From contig JADYXR010000204.1 in NCBI GenBank assembly GCA_021772095.1, positions 1 to 64,000 of the forward strand: a stretch of 64,000 nucleotides of DNA, given 5' to 3'. The translations under genes and the position numbers were made by a program. Of this stretch, positions 42,676 to 51,899 are shown one piece after another; the stretch's first letter is position 1, and every line of letters begins with the position of its first letter. Source of the stretch: Candidatus Obscuribacter sp. Its GTDB lineage: Bacteria; Cyanobacteriota; Vampirovibrionia; Obscuribacterales; Obscuribacteraceae. The notes below the pieces were generated by a model, which saw only the letters and a list, made by a program, of their open reading frames with translations, searched no databases and was not told the DNA's origin.

Positions 42676-44658
42676 CTACCCTTCAGGTCTTGCAAACGTC
42701 GGGGTCTGTTCCATAAGGATATGCCCAATATTTATTACTGGAACACCCAGATTGTTCTCTAACTCCTGTGTGTACTTATCGGCGAGTTCTGGGTCGGTGC
42801 CGGTTCCGATAAATACCTTCATGAACGGATGCGCGCGCTTTATGTAGATCAGACCCTCGACCAGACTCTCCGGAAGAATTTTTACGGTCAGAATCATGTC
42901 ATGGTGGCGGAAACTGGGAGCTATCTGCTGGGAAACTACCCGTTGCAGAAGCTCGTACATGATGCCGCGCCGCGCTGACTCTTCCTCGGCGTGATACAGA
43001 ATGATCTCTTTGGGACCGGGCTCCTCGCGTTCAAGCAGCCGAATCAGTGAATGTGCGAGGTTTCTCGCTTTGGCCCCGGCTGTGCACAAAACATAGGTCG
43101 GAAGATTATTTGGGAGCTCAGCCTCGTTTGTGAATTTACCCAAACCGAGGCGCAGGTCGGGAAGCTGGCGCAATCGGCTTTCCAGAAGACCGAGACGATA
43201 GAAACACATGACCATAAGGATCGCTAATAGCGTCTGAATACCGAGTGGACGCGCATCGTGTGCTGAAACAATTAGAACCAATTCGGCGGTACTCAGGACA
43301 ATGAGCCCTATTAGAGGAGGAATCGGTATGTCGACGCCTTTGAAGTGAAACGTAAACCTAGTCTTGTAGGGCGATCTCGCCACTTTGAGCGGCATCCGAA
43401 AACGCAACATAATGACGCCTACACAGAACGAAGCCATTACAGCCAGGAAGGCCATGCCATAGACCTGCCCAAGATCCTCTACGTTGCCAGGCAGTACGCA
43501 GATCAGGAATATCGTTACAAGCATAAATGTTAGAACAATGTATGGATAGCCTTGTAACGCCGGCACCTTGTGGTCCCAGCGCCGCAGGAAAAATCCGGGC
43601 AGATTTCCTTGTTTCGCCATTGTGGTGCACAAACCGATACAGCCTACATAAGCGGTGTTGACGGCGCAGAAAAGTGTGAGGCAGGCATCGAATACCAGAA
43701 TTTTGAGCAACGTCTGACCGCCCTCTACATACGCCAGCCCGGACAGCAAATTATCCTTGTACTGGATCAATTGCTCTTGGTTGAGAAGAACTAAAACCAG
43801 ATAAGACGTCATTGGCGCGGTGATACCGACGAGGAGCACGATCGATAAGTAAACCTTCTTCAATGTCCGCCACGTCGGCGTTTTCAGTTGTTCGACAATT
43901 TGAGCGGCGGATTCAAAGCCGGTTATACCAAGAAATGCCGCAGCACAACCGTGAAGAAGGTTGGCAGGACTGATTGTCGGCAAATCCCTAAAGACGATGG
44001 TGAAATCCGCGTTTCTCTGGATCGCCATAATCAGACCGTTTATGTCCAGATAGAGCAGAAGAATAAAGTGTCCAAGGGCGACTAAGAACACAAGAAACGC
44101 CGGTTCTTTCATGCCCTTGATATTTGCCAGCCCGAACAGAACGACTGGAATGATAGCCACAACCAGAATATTGCTCGTTGTCCAGTCCATTAAATTGTCG
44201 AAGGAATCGAGATAATAGGCTCCGGATAAGGCGCTCACCGCTGCTGTGGCAAGATATGACAAAATCGTCAGCGCGCCGACGATCATGGCAAGGCGCCTGC
44301 CGACGGTTTGCAAGACCATGATGTAAGCGCCGCCGTTGAAGGGGCTGACAGAGCAGCCTTCTTCGTATGTGCTCTTGAAAAACCACATCATCAGGCAAAC
44401 GAAAAGAATTACTAAGGGCGCGGCAAAACCCACGTAAGGCATGATGACGCCGGTGCTGTAGAACACCGAGGTGCCGATGTCGGCTCCAACTATGCCGGCC
44501 GCCATCCACCAGTTGAGCAGCGAGTCGTGAATCGTCGACTTCGCGGGCGGTGACGGTGCCTGAGTGCTGCCGCCTTCTTTATCTGTGGAACTGTGCGTCG
44601 ATAGTAAATCGGCAATGTCCCCTTGAGGTTGCGGTTCCTGATTTTCCGAAAACGACAT
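42676..44658 (-). CDS. APC-superfamily amino acid permease with cytoplasmic C-terminal domain
   Basis: A 660-residue protein. A polar N-terminus (1-45) precedes about twelve membrane helices. The APC signature appears in GIVGADIGTSVFYSTGVIMP and in the helix-6 region GITGFESAAQIVEQL. After the last helix (near 480) there is a soluble domain of about 170 residues (TYVLCTAGAKARNLAHSLIR, VFIGTGTDPELADKY) that looks like a universal-stress-type nucleotide-binding fold, as found in some regulated permeases. Substrate unknown. The LRR gene follows it and may share its transcript. Confidence 0.85.
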   Translation of the reverse strand: MSFSENQEPQPQGDIADLLSTHSSTDKEGGSTQAPSPPAKSTIHDSLLNWWMAAGIVGADIGTSVFYSTGVIMPYVGFAAPLVILFVCLMMWFFKSTYEEGCSVSPFNGGAYIMVLQTVGRRLAMIVGALTILSYLATAAVSALSGAYYLDSFDNLMDWTTSNILVVAIIPVVLFGLANIKGMKEPAFLVFLVALGHFILLLYLDINGLIMAIQRNADFTIVFRDLPTISPANLLHGCAAAFLGITGFESAAQIVEQLKTPTWRTLKKVYLSIVLLVGITAPMTSYLVLVLLNQEQLIQYKDNLLSGLAYVEGGQTLLKILVFDACLTLFCAVNTAYVGCIGLCTTMAKQGNLPGFFLRRWDHKVPALQGYPYIVLTFMLVTIFLICVLPGNVEDLGQVYGMAFLAVMASFCVGVIMLRFRMPLKVARSPYKTRFTFHFKGVDIPIPPLIGLIVLSTAELVLIVSAHDARPLGIQTLLAILMVMCFYRLGLLESRLRQLPDLRLGLGKFTNEAELPNNLPTYVLCTAGAKARNLAHSLIRLLEREEPGPKEIILYHAEEESARRGIMYELLQRVVSQQIAPSFRHHDMILTVKILPESLVEGLIYIKRAHPFMKVFIGTGTDPELADKYTQELENNLGVPVINIGHILMEQTPTFARPEG

Positions 44659-44937
44659 GTTTGTTGCTGCTGCCTGGTTTCCTGAAGCACCTGTGACCCG
44701 CTCAGAAGTGTAGCGAAATCAGGTGAATCTTTTGTGACTTGTATCCAATATTCAATCTGAATTGAGGCTATCAAGGTGAATTGTGACGGGCCTTTCGGTG
44801 ACAAACAGTGCGCTTGCGATCGCTCCGTTCATTGACGAGATTCAAAGGGTACGCAAACCGAAAAATTTAGTGCGAGCATTGTGAATTCCATCGCACTTCC
44901 AATCATGTTTAACCAGGCACTACCAGCGGTGGCAGAC

Positions 44938-45507
44938 CTAAAAACACGCTTTGCCGTGTTTTACATAATAGTCTTGATGATAATCTTCGGCAGGATAAAA
45001 CTTGCCCGCAGGCTTAATCTCAGTCACTATCGTGTTCGAAAACTTATGTTCGCTGGCTAATTTTTGTTTGTACTTAGTTGCTTCCAGTTGCTGTTCCGGC
45101 GATGTATAAAAGATTGCGGATCTATATTGAGTTCCACTGTCCGGACCTTGTCGATTAAGTGTGGTCGGATCATGATGGCTGAAAAAAACTTCAAGCAGTT
45201 TGTTGAAATTGGTTTTAGTCGGATCGAACTCGACTAGCGCGGTCTCGGCATGGCCAGTGCCATCAGCGCAAACTTCTTTATAGGTAGGATCGGTTTTGGC
45301 ACCACCGGTGTATCCAACTACAGTTTTGGTGACACCTGGTGTTTTGCTGAAAATATACTGCGTCTTCCAAAAGCAGCCCGCAGCGAACATCGCGCGTTCA
45401 GTTTTCGCTGGCTTTGTCGATGTTGCAGGACCGGCACTATGAGCGCTCGGTGACACGATCAACAAAGAGAACGTCGCTATCAGCAAGGTAAGCACCGGTT
45501 TGTTCAC
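44938..45507 (-). CDS. msrA: Exported peptide methionine-S-sulfoxide reductase
   Basis: A 189-residue protein with a signal peptide (1-24, SAHSA-GP). The MsrA core starts at 38: catalytic Cys45 in GCFW, GYTGG, GHAETALVEFDP and the end YHQDYYVKHGKACF with a probable resolving Cys188. It reduces methionine-S-sulfoxide in envelope proteins. Together with the exported MsrB encoded at 27563 it gives repair of both stereoisomers outside the cytoplasm, though the genes are 17 kb apart. AGGGACC precedes the ATG. Confidence 0.95.
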   Translation of the reverse strand: MNKPVLTLLIATFSLLIVSPSAHSAGPATSTKPAKTERAMFAAGCFWKTQYIFSKTPGVTKTVVGYTGGAKTDPTYKEVCADGTGHAETALVEFDPTKTNFNKLLEVFFSHHDPTTLNRQGPDSGTQYRSAIFYTSPEQQLEATKYKQKLASEHKFSNTIVTEIKPAGKFYPAEDYHQDYYVKHGKACF

Positions 45508-45824
45508 TTTAGGTCCCTCGTTATTTCACTACTGTCAGTTTAACTCGATAAGTAAACTCTGGCGCAAGAGCCTTCGTTTAGATCACTCAGCAATCCGTGC
45601 TTTGGAATTTTTGACTATGTGAGTTCGGATAGGGATGCCAGGGCTCGTTTGCGCAGACACTTTATTAATTCTGTCAGACAAGGACTTGTTGCAAGCGTCG
45701 GAAAACTTTTAAATGCTATGAACTTTATAACTGCCGGATTCGTTCTATTGTTGACGTACTTAGTCCAAAACGAACCCGATGAGCTGATTTTCTAGAAAAC
45801 TGAATTTTTAGAGGTAACCCTCCG
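45508..45824. other. Intergenic region, nothing definite
   Basis: 317 bp between divergent genes. A 25-codon ORF at 45719-45796 (MNFITAGFVLLLTYLVQNEP...) would make a hydrophobic mini-peptide but has no ribosome site. No terminator or repeat was found. Confidence 0.4.
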
Positions 45825-46298
45825 TTGAATACTCTGATACTCATCAAACTCGGTCAAATTTATAGAATGGAATTGCTCGGAACCACTGCAATGATGGAAC
45901 TCAGCAAAAACTTCTACGCCAGGGAAATTAACGAAAACTTGCTGCGCTTCGGCGGCATGCACGGCACTAATCTTGAAGGTCTCGCTGAAATTTTCTTGGA
46001 ACTCAACTACACTCCCGGCGACGACATTGCCATTCCAGCAAATGTAGAAGAGCTGCTGAAGCAGCGCGAAATCCCTGATCGTTTGCTGTTTGACTGGCTT
46101 GATGAGTTTGAGACTGAATTGGAAAAGCAGTATCAAAAATTCTCGCGGTTCCATGAGATGAATCCTAAGAATTTACCTGTTTCAGTTTGGAAAAAACTTG
46201 AGACGGTTCGCCATCGGCAAGAATCGGTCGCCAAAGAGATTTCGGAAATTAAGAGCAGAACTACCGAAATACTCAATACGGCCGCCTGGCGGTCTTAG
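45825..46298 (+). CDS. Unknown soluble protein, probably truncated by a frameshift
   Basis: A 157-residue ORF from TTG 45825 with GAGGT 9 nt upstream; ATG 45867 is another possible start. The product is helical and acidic (NVEELLKQREIPDRLLFDWL) and ends in a coiled-coil-like stretch (RHRQESVAKEISEIKSRTTE). No family recognised. The stop at 46296 is followed, in the -1 frame, by 70 codons of coding-like sequence (next entry), so the intact protein was probably about 230 residues. Confidence 0.6.
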   Translation: MNTLILIKLGQIYRMELLGTTAMMELSKNFYAREINENLLRFGGMHGTNLEGLAEIFLELNYTPGDDIAIPANVEELLKQREIPDRLLFDWLDEFETELEKQYQKFSRFHEMNPKNLPVSVWKKLETVRHRQESVAKEISEIKSRTTEILNTAAWRS

Positions 46299-46498
46299 GA
46301 TCGTTCGATCCAAAGACTGGTGTCGAAACCAAACGCGATGTTCAAAATCCTGATGGCACCAAAGAGCGCCGCTTCTATCATCCCGTCACTGGTGAAGAGT
46401 TCCTGTGCCTGGTGTCAAAACCAAATAGCCCGCCAGTCGGTTCCTGCGCTCCGGCAATGTTAAGCGATCAAGCAGAACAAGCACACACAAATAAGTGA
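46253..46498 (+). pseudogene. Out-of-frame continuation of the preceding ORF
   Basis: The frame one base back from the preceding ORF is open from 46253 to the TGA at 46496-46498 and has no usable start codon. It reads YGRLAVLGSFDPKTGVETKR, then DVQNPDGTKERRFYHPVTGE and EFLCLVSKPNSPP, which looks like real protein: balanced composition and Asp/Gly/Pro turns between strands. The most economical reading is that one base was lost near 46280-46295 in a gene that once ran from 45825 to 46498. No slippery heptamer is visible, so programmed frameshifting is unlikely. Confidence 0.45.
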
Positions 46499-46547
46499 TG
46501 CAACGCGTTGCGATTCATAGGCCACGCTTGAGTGATGTCACTTCAGG

Positions 46548-47972
46548 CTAAAGCTTGCTCAATTTTTGCGGAGCTGTGGCTGCGACCGGCAGTTCCGCAG
46601 GGAAGGTTACAGTAAACTTCGTGCCTTTTGAATTCTTTCCTGAATCAATCGTGACTGTCGCGTTGTGCAATCTGGCAATCTCACTAACGATCGAAAGACC
46701 AAGACCGCTGCCGTTAATTTCTAAATTGCTCTTCATCGAAACTCGATAGAATCGTTCGAAGACTTTCGCTCGCTCTGCTTCCGGGATGCCCAATCCATCA
46801 TCTTCTACGACCAATTGAACATTGTCGCCATTGGTGACACTGACGCTCACATGACCGCCTTCGGTGTTGTACTTGATTGCATTTTCCAACAAATTCATCG
46901 TTAGCTCTTTCAAGCTAACCGCATTACCGAGGACTTTTACAGGCTCATCTTGAGTATCGAGATCAAGTTCGATATTGCGTTTCAAAGACTCGGGAACGAC
47001 GTCGGTGAGTGCTTCTTCAACGATAAGGTTTAAATCCACCATCTCGTAAGTTCTTAAAACTTCTCCTTGTTCAGCCCGAGACAAACTGAGCAACTGTTGC
47101 ACTGTTCTAATCAAACGGTCGCAACCATCATTCATTTGATGAAGCATTTTTGTAAATTCGGGATCTTTAGAATTTTTTTCCATGATCTCGAGGTAAGTTT
47201 TCAATCCCGCTAGCGGAGTTCTCAGTTGGTGCGCGGCATTAGCGGCAAAGCGATGCTGCTTTTCCATATCCTCGTGAACCCGCAAGAACAGACCGTTTAA
47301 CGCGGTGAGGAATGTTCGTACTTCATCGGGCGCATCGTCGCCTTCGATTGGAGAAAGATCGGTTGGCGATCTGCGTCTTACCACTTCTGAAATTGTTTTT
47401 AAGGGCTTGAGGCCTTTTTCAATACTGACCCAAATTGCGATAACCGCAAGCGACAGCAGTATCATCTGCGGTACCACGATACCGAGAAGTAATTTCCTTC
47501 GATATTCTTTTCGTGAGTTTAAAGTTTCGCCTGCCTGGATAATAACGTGACCCAATTCTGAGTCAGGCAGGCTGCCTCGGGTGACCGCCACTCGATAGAC
47601 ATCGTCACCAATGAGTTCAAAACTTAAAACCGCCGGCTCTCCTGATCCAATGAGACGCGGCGGTTTTGGTAATCCTTGATCTTTTGAAATCAGCCTGCCA
47701 TCTTCGGTGTAGATTTCGTAGATGAACTGATCTTTGTCATCGTGCGTTAATAGCGCGCGTACTCTTCGCGGCAATCGCCGCAGCGAAATCTTTCCATTAT
47801 CATCAATCAGCCGGCTCGCAATCGAGTCGGCTGAATTAAGTAGGGCTTGGTCGTAAGCTTCTCTCGACAAATACATTGAGAGCACATAGGAACCCACTGC
47901 TGACACTATCAGTAGTATCAGCAGTGGAATCATCAGCCAGACTTGCATCTGCCGACGAATCGAATTCCTCAT
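46548..47972 (-). CDS. Sensor histidine kinase, QseC/TctE-like
   Basis: A 474-residue membrane kinase. Membrane helices at 11-33 and 161-184 enclose a sensor region of about 125 residues resembling the 2CSK_N domain (SREAYDQALLNSADSIASRL). A HAMP-like linker follows, then the phospho-acceptor His248 in AAHQLRTPLAG, N-box NLLENAIKYN and G-boxes VEDDGLGIP and GSGLGLSIV. Its ATG overlaps the stop of the response regulator as ATGA, so the pair is coupled, regulator first. QseC/TctE relatives sense small ligands or metals; the signal here is unknown. Confidence 0.93.
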   Translation of the reverse strand: MRNSIRRQMQVWLMIPLLILLIVSAVGSYVLSMYLSREAYDQALLNSADSIASRLIDDNGKISLRRLPRRVRALLTHDDKDQFIYEIYTEDGRLISKDQGLPKPPRLIGSGEPAVLSFELIGDDVYRVAVTRGSLPDSELGHVIIQAGETLNSRKEYRRKLLLGIVVPQMILLSLAVIAIWVSIEKGLKPLKTISEVVRRRSPTDLSPIEGDDAPDEVRTFLTALNGLFLRVHEDMEKQHRFAANAAHQLRTPLAGLKTYLEIMEKNSKDPEFTKMLHQMNDGCDRLIRTVQQLLSLSRAEQGEVLRTYEMVDLNLIVEEALTDVVPESLKRNIELDLDTQDEPVKVLGNAVSLKELTMNLLENAIKYNTEGGHVSVSVTNGDNVQLVVEDDGLGIPEAERAKVFERFYRVSMKSNLEINGSGLGLSIVSEIARLHNATVTIDSGKNSKGTKFTVTFPAELPVAATAPQKLSKL

Positions 47973-48709
47973 TGTTCAGGTTGGGGCGTCACTGTCGCTG
48001 TCTCTGGTGCTGTCTCTGGTGCTGTCGCTGTCCCTGTTGCTGTTGCCGGGGGTTCGAGAATATATCCCAATCCGCGGATCGTTCTGATGTTGATGCCAGA
48101 CCCTTCCAATTTTTTCCTCAAGCGGTGAACGATAATTTCGATCGCGTTGAAGCTGATGGAACTCTCCCAGTTCGAGAGGTGTTCCGTAATCTGTTGTTTA
48201 TTCACAACTTTTCCGACCTTTTGCAGGAGCAGTTCCAAAACTGCAACTTCTCTGGCCGAAAGGTCGACGGGTTGTCCATGAACAGCGAGGCGTCGGCCTA
48301 CAATGTCATAAGCAAATCCGTTGTATTTGATATCGGTTTGGTTGCTCCAGTTTCCCTTGCGAAGCAGAGCTCTGATGCGAGCTTCCAGTTCATCAAGGTG
48401 AAAAGGCTTAGTCATGTAATCATTGGCACCCAGGTCGAGCCCGGTGATTCGATCCTTGACGCCATCTCTGGCGGTCAGGATGACGACCGGGGTCGGTTGA
48501 CCTCTCTGGCGCAGCCGAGTCAGCACTTCCAGACCATCCAGGTCAGGCAAGCCCAGGTCAAGGATGACGAGGTCGTACGGCGTAACCGTTAGAGCGTTGT
48601 CAGCGTCGGGTCCCGTTTTGACCTGATCTACCAGATAACCGTTCTGTGACAAGGCCAGGTGGATTCCTTTGGATAACATTTGGTCGTCTTCAGCCAATAA
48701 TATTCGCAC
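47969..48709 (-). CDS. OmpR-family response regulator, QseB-like
   Basis: A 246-residue regulator: receiver with acidic pair D8-D9, phospho-acceptor Asp51 (LVILDLGLPDLDG), Thr in ILTARD and Lys in MTKPF, then a winged-helix domain ending IRTIRGLGYILE. It partners the kinase at 46548. After the usual end there is a 25-residue Ala/Thr/Pro/Glu tail (TATGTATAPETAPETATV) produced by a short DNA repeat at the junction with the kinase gene. It is transcribed away from the Tal-Pgi gene. Confidence 0.94.
   Translation of the reverse strand: MRILLAEDDQMLSKGIHLALSQNGYLVDQVKTGPDADNALTVTPYDLVILDLGLPDLDGLEVLTRLRQRGQPTPVVILTARDGVKDRITGLDLGANDYMTKPFHLDELEARIRALLRKGNWSNQTDIKYNGFAYDIVGRRLAVHGQPVDLSAREVAVLELLLQKVGKVVNKQQITEHLSNWESSISFNAIEIIVHRLRKKLEGSGINIRTIRGLGYILEPPATATGTATAPETAPETATVTPQPEQ
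47991..48047. repeat. Minisatellite at the regulator-kinase junction
   Basis: Repeats of GCTGTCTCTGGT and related GCTGTCGCTGTC-type units, read on the minus strand as Ala-Thr/Glu-Thr-Ala steps in the regulator's C-terminal tail. The unit length is a multiple of three, so copy-number change would alter tail length without breaking the frame. Confidence 0.7.
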
Positions 48710-48972
48710 GGCTTTATATCCTCATTTGACGCAGTCAAAAGGATAATAGCAAAATGGTCGTCAAGCGAAGCCAGCTTCCCGAAGGACTTTTTTCGCCCTT
48801 GAAACTCCCTTATATGTGCGGATTGGAGGTCAGATCTGATATCTTTTGTAGCTGTATTTGGTTCAGGTCCACAGTCAGATTTAATGTCAGTTTTTCTGAC
48901 GGTCTGGGGGTGGGACGACTGTCATTGCCGTCACAGCCTGGATGCGTAACTTATTTCGGAGAACGTTGCATC

Positions 48973-51843
48973 ATGACGACCACCAAACAAGAGACCAATC
49001 GTTTGAAACAACTAAACAAACAGGGTCAATCGATCTGGCTCGACTTCATTCGCCGAAGTTTTGTACGTTCCGGAGATTTAAGGAAATTAGTCGACGAGGA
49101 TGGATTGCGGGGCGTCACGTCCAACCCCTCCATCTTCGAAAAGGCGATCGGCGGCAGCGACGACTACAAAGACCAGATTTTAGAACTGAGCCAGGACCGC
49201 AGCCTCGATGCAAACGGCATCTACGAGCGCCTCGCCATCCAGGACATCCAGGAAGCCTGCGACGTACTGAAAGGGGTTTACGAAGAAACCGCCGGTCGCG
49301 ACGGCTACGTCAGCATGGAAGTATCGCCTCTGCTCGCCTCCGATACCGAGGCTACCGTTTCTGAAGCTCTGAGACTATGGAAAGCCGTTGATCGCGCCAA
49401 TCTCATGGTCAAGGTGCCCGGCACACCCGAAGGTATTCCTGCCGTCAAACGCTTGATTGCAGAGGGTTTGAACATCAACGTCACATTGTTGTTCGCAACC
49501 GACGCCTATAAGGAAGTGGCCGAGGCTTACATCTCCGGTCTGGAAGAGTGCCTCGAGAAAGGCGGCAAAGATCTGGGCGGCATCGCTTCGGTGGCGAGCT
49601 TCTTCGTCAGCAGAATCGATGGGCTGATCGATTCGCTCCTCAAAGACAAAATCAAAGTCTCCGACGACGAACGCGAGAAAACTCGATTCCAAGCCTTGCT
49701 CGGTAAAGCGGCAATCGCCAACGCAAAAATGGCATATCAGTTTTACAGAGAAATCTACACGTCGGAGCGCTGGAAAACGCTCGCTTCGCATGGTGCGCGT
49801 CCGCAACGTTTGCTCTGGGCTAGCACCAGCACAAAGGATCCATCGTACAAAGATTGTTTGTATGTTGATGAATTGATTGGAAATGAAACGGTTAACACTC
49901 TGCCGTTGCCGACGCTGGAAGCATTCCGTGACCACGGCATCCCGGAAGAAACGCTTGAGAAGCGGCTCGACGAGTCCACGAATGTTTTGGAGCAACTGGA
50001 ACGTTATGAGATCTCGATGAAGGAAGTCACCGACAAACTCCTTGAAGAAGGCGTTGAATCGTTCGCCGTGGCATTTAAAAAATTGCTCGGCGCAGTCGAT
50101 AAGGAACGCAAATCGCATCTGCCTGCAAAGATTGACACCATGAGTTTCAAGCTGCCCGCCGAGCTTTCCAAAGAAGTGGAAAGCGCAGCAGCCGAGTGGC
50201 AAAAAGAAGGTAACACCGAAAAACTCTGGAACAAAGACGCGTCGTTGTGGACCGGTGACGACGAAGATAAGTGGATGGAATGGCTTGATATCGTTGATGA
50301 ACAAATCAAACAAGCCGACAAATTCGATCACCTTGCTGCTGAAGTAAAAGAAAGCGGGTTTGAAGCGGCCGTCGTTCTTGGAATGGGTGGATCGAGTCTG
50401 TGTCCGGAAGTTATGAGTATGACGTTCACTCGTGGAAAAGATTTCCCTGAGTTAACGATTCTCGATTCAACAAATCCTGAACAGATTTTGGCGAAAACAA
50501 AATTACTCAATTTGAAAGAAACGTTGTTTATCGTTTCGAGCAAATCCGGCTCCACACTGGAACCAAACATCTTCATGGAATACTTCCTCAACCTCGTCAA
50601 AGAAGAAGTCGGCGAAGACAAAGTGGGATATCACTTTATCGCTGTTACTGACCCGAATTCGAAACTGGAAGCCTTTGCTAAGCAAGAAGGATTCCGCGAA
50701 ATCTATTATGGTAAGCCATCGATCGGCGGTCGTTATTCCGCTCTGTCCGATTTCGGTATGATACCGTCGGCGGTGATGGGTCTGGATGTGCGCGAGTTTT
50801 TAAACCGGACCAGCGACATGGTGGAAGCCTGTAAGAAAACCGATTCAGTCGAAGAAAACCCTGGCGTCATGCTCGGTATCATCCTTGGTACCGCTGCTGT
50901 TCATGGTTTTGACAAACTAACAATCTTCACTTCATCGAGCATCTCCGACGTCGGAGCCTGGCTTGAACAGTTGATTGCCGAGTCCACCGGAAAAGAAGGG
51001 AAATCGATCATTCCTCTCGATCGCGAGCTGCTCGGCTCACCTCATGCTTATGGCAGCGACAGAATTTTCGTCTACCTGAGCGTCGCAGGCGAGGCTGACA
51101 AAATGCAGGAAGAGGCGCTTACTTCCCTGGAAGGCAACGGTCATCCTGTAATCAGAATCACCCTAGAAGACAAAATGGCACTCGGCGAAGAATTCTTCCG
51201 CTGGGAAATTGCCACTGCAGTTGCTGGTAGCATCCTCGGTATCAATCCGTTTAACCAGCCAGATGTGGAAGCTAGCAAAATTGCAACCAAAGCTTTGACC
51301 GAAGCGTATGAGAAGACCGGTGTTTTGCCAGCTGAGAAGCCATTCTTCGAAGATCATTCCCTCAAGTTTTTCACCGACGAACGAAACCTCAAAGATTTCG
51401 ACATCGCCGAGAAAAAACTCAGCGCTGTAATCAAATCACATCTCGATCGAATTGGAGAAGGTGATTACTTCGCGGTGCTCGCTTACCTTCATATGAATGA
51501 AGAGAACGAGCGCATGTTGCAAAACATCCGGCACGCCGTGCGCGATTCGCGCAAAGTGGCTACCTGCCTCGGCTTTGGTCCACGCTTCTTGCATTCGACC
51601 GGACAAGCTTATAAAGGCGGACCAAACAGCGGCGTATTTTTGCAAATCACAAGCGATCACGAAGAAGACGTTGCTGTCCCCGGACATAAATATAGTTTCG
51701 GCATCGTTGTCGACGCTCAAGCGCAGGGCGATCTGACCGTGCTGTCAGAAAGAGAACGCCGATTGCTTCGTGTACATCTGACCGGCAACGTCCAAGAGGC
51801 ACTCAAAGTTCTCACGCGCGCTGTGGCTGAATCACTGTCGTAG
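48973..51843 (+). CDS. tal-pgi: Bifunctional transaldolase / glucose-6-phosphate isomerase
   Basis: From ATG 48973 the protein has 956 residues, the normal size for this fusion. The transaldolase half (1-370) shows GVTSNPSIFEKAI and the Schiff-base Lys in NLMVKVPGT, with NVTLLF. The isomerase half (about 400-956) has VVLGMGGSSLCPEV, the sugar-phosphate loop FIVSSKSGST and GGRYSALSDFG. It links the pentose phosphate and glycolytic pools (sedoheptulose-7-P/erythrose-4-P and glucose-6-P/fructose-6-P). The frame is open to 48754, but the added residues look non-coding and the GGAGA before ATG 48973 supports that start. Glucokinase follows 56 bp later on the same strand. Confidence 0.95.
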   Translation: MTTTKQETNRLKQLNKQGQSIWLDFIRRSFVRSGDLRKLVDEDGLRGVTSNPSIFEKAIGGSDDYKDQILELSQDRSLDANGIYERLAIQDIQEACDVLKGVYEETAGRDGYVSMEVSPLLASDTEATVSEALRLWKAVDRANLMVKVPGTPEGIPAVKRLIAEGLNINVTLLFATDAYKEVAEAYISGLEECLEKGGKDLGGIASVASFFVSRIDGLIDSLLKDKIKVSDDEREKTRFQALLGKAAIANAKMAYQFYREIYTSERWKTLASHGARPQRLLWASTSTKDPSYKDCLYVDELIGNETVNTLPLPTLEAFRDHGIPEETLEKRLDESTNVLEQLERYEISMKEVTDKLLEEGVESFAVAFKKLLGAVDKERKSHLPAKIDTMSFKLPAELSKEVESAAAEWQKEGNTEKLWNKDASLWTGDDEDKWMEWLDIVDEQIKQADKFDHLAAEVKESGFEAAVVLGMGGSSLCPEVMSMTFTRGKDFPELTILDSTNPEQILAKTKLLNLKETLFIVSSKSGSTLEPNIFMEYFLNLVKEEVGEDKVGYHFIAVTDPNSKLEAFAKQEGFREIYYGKPSIGGRYSALSDFGMIPSAVMGLDVREFLNRTSDMVEACKKTDSVEENPGVMLGIILGTAAVHGFDKLTIFTSSSISDVGAWLEQLIAESTGKEGKSIIPLDRELLGSPHAYGSDRIFVYLSVAGEADKMQEEALTSLEGNGHPVIRITLEDKMALGEEFFRWEIATAVAGSILGINPFNQPDVEASKIATKALTEAYEKTGVLPAEKPFFEDHSLKFFTDERNLKDFDIAEKKLSAVIKSHLDRIGEGDYFAVLAYLHMNEENERMLQNIRHAVRDSRKVATCLGFGPRFLHSTGQAYKGGPNSGVFLQITSDHEEDVAVPGHKYSFGIVVDAQAQGDLTVLSERERRLLRVHLTGNVQEALKVLTRAVAESLS

Positions 51844-51899
51844 GAAGTGTTTTAAGCATTTAAGAAACCCCGAGATACATTCACTAGAGGAAACACATT

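Noticed and set aside
36312..44823. GCGATCGC octamers (HIP1) near 36314 and 44816
   Set aside because: Only two copies noticed in 64 kb, about the number expected by chance for an octamer, so no sign of the HIP1 enrichment of many cyanobacteria.
45719..45796. 25-codon hydrophobic mini-ORF
   Set aside because: No Shine-Dalgarno or promoter; size too small to judge by eye.
46253..46295. Programmed -1 frameshift
   Set aside because: No X-XXY-YYZ slippery heptamer in the overlap between the two frames.
49375..50331. 318-codon minus-strand ORF inside tal-pgi
   Set aside because: It lies antisense to a well-identified enzyme gene and shows no family features.
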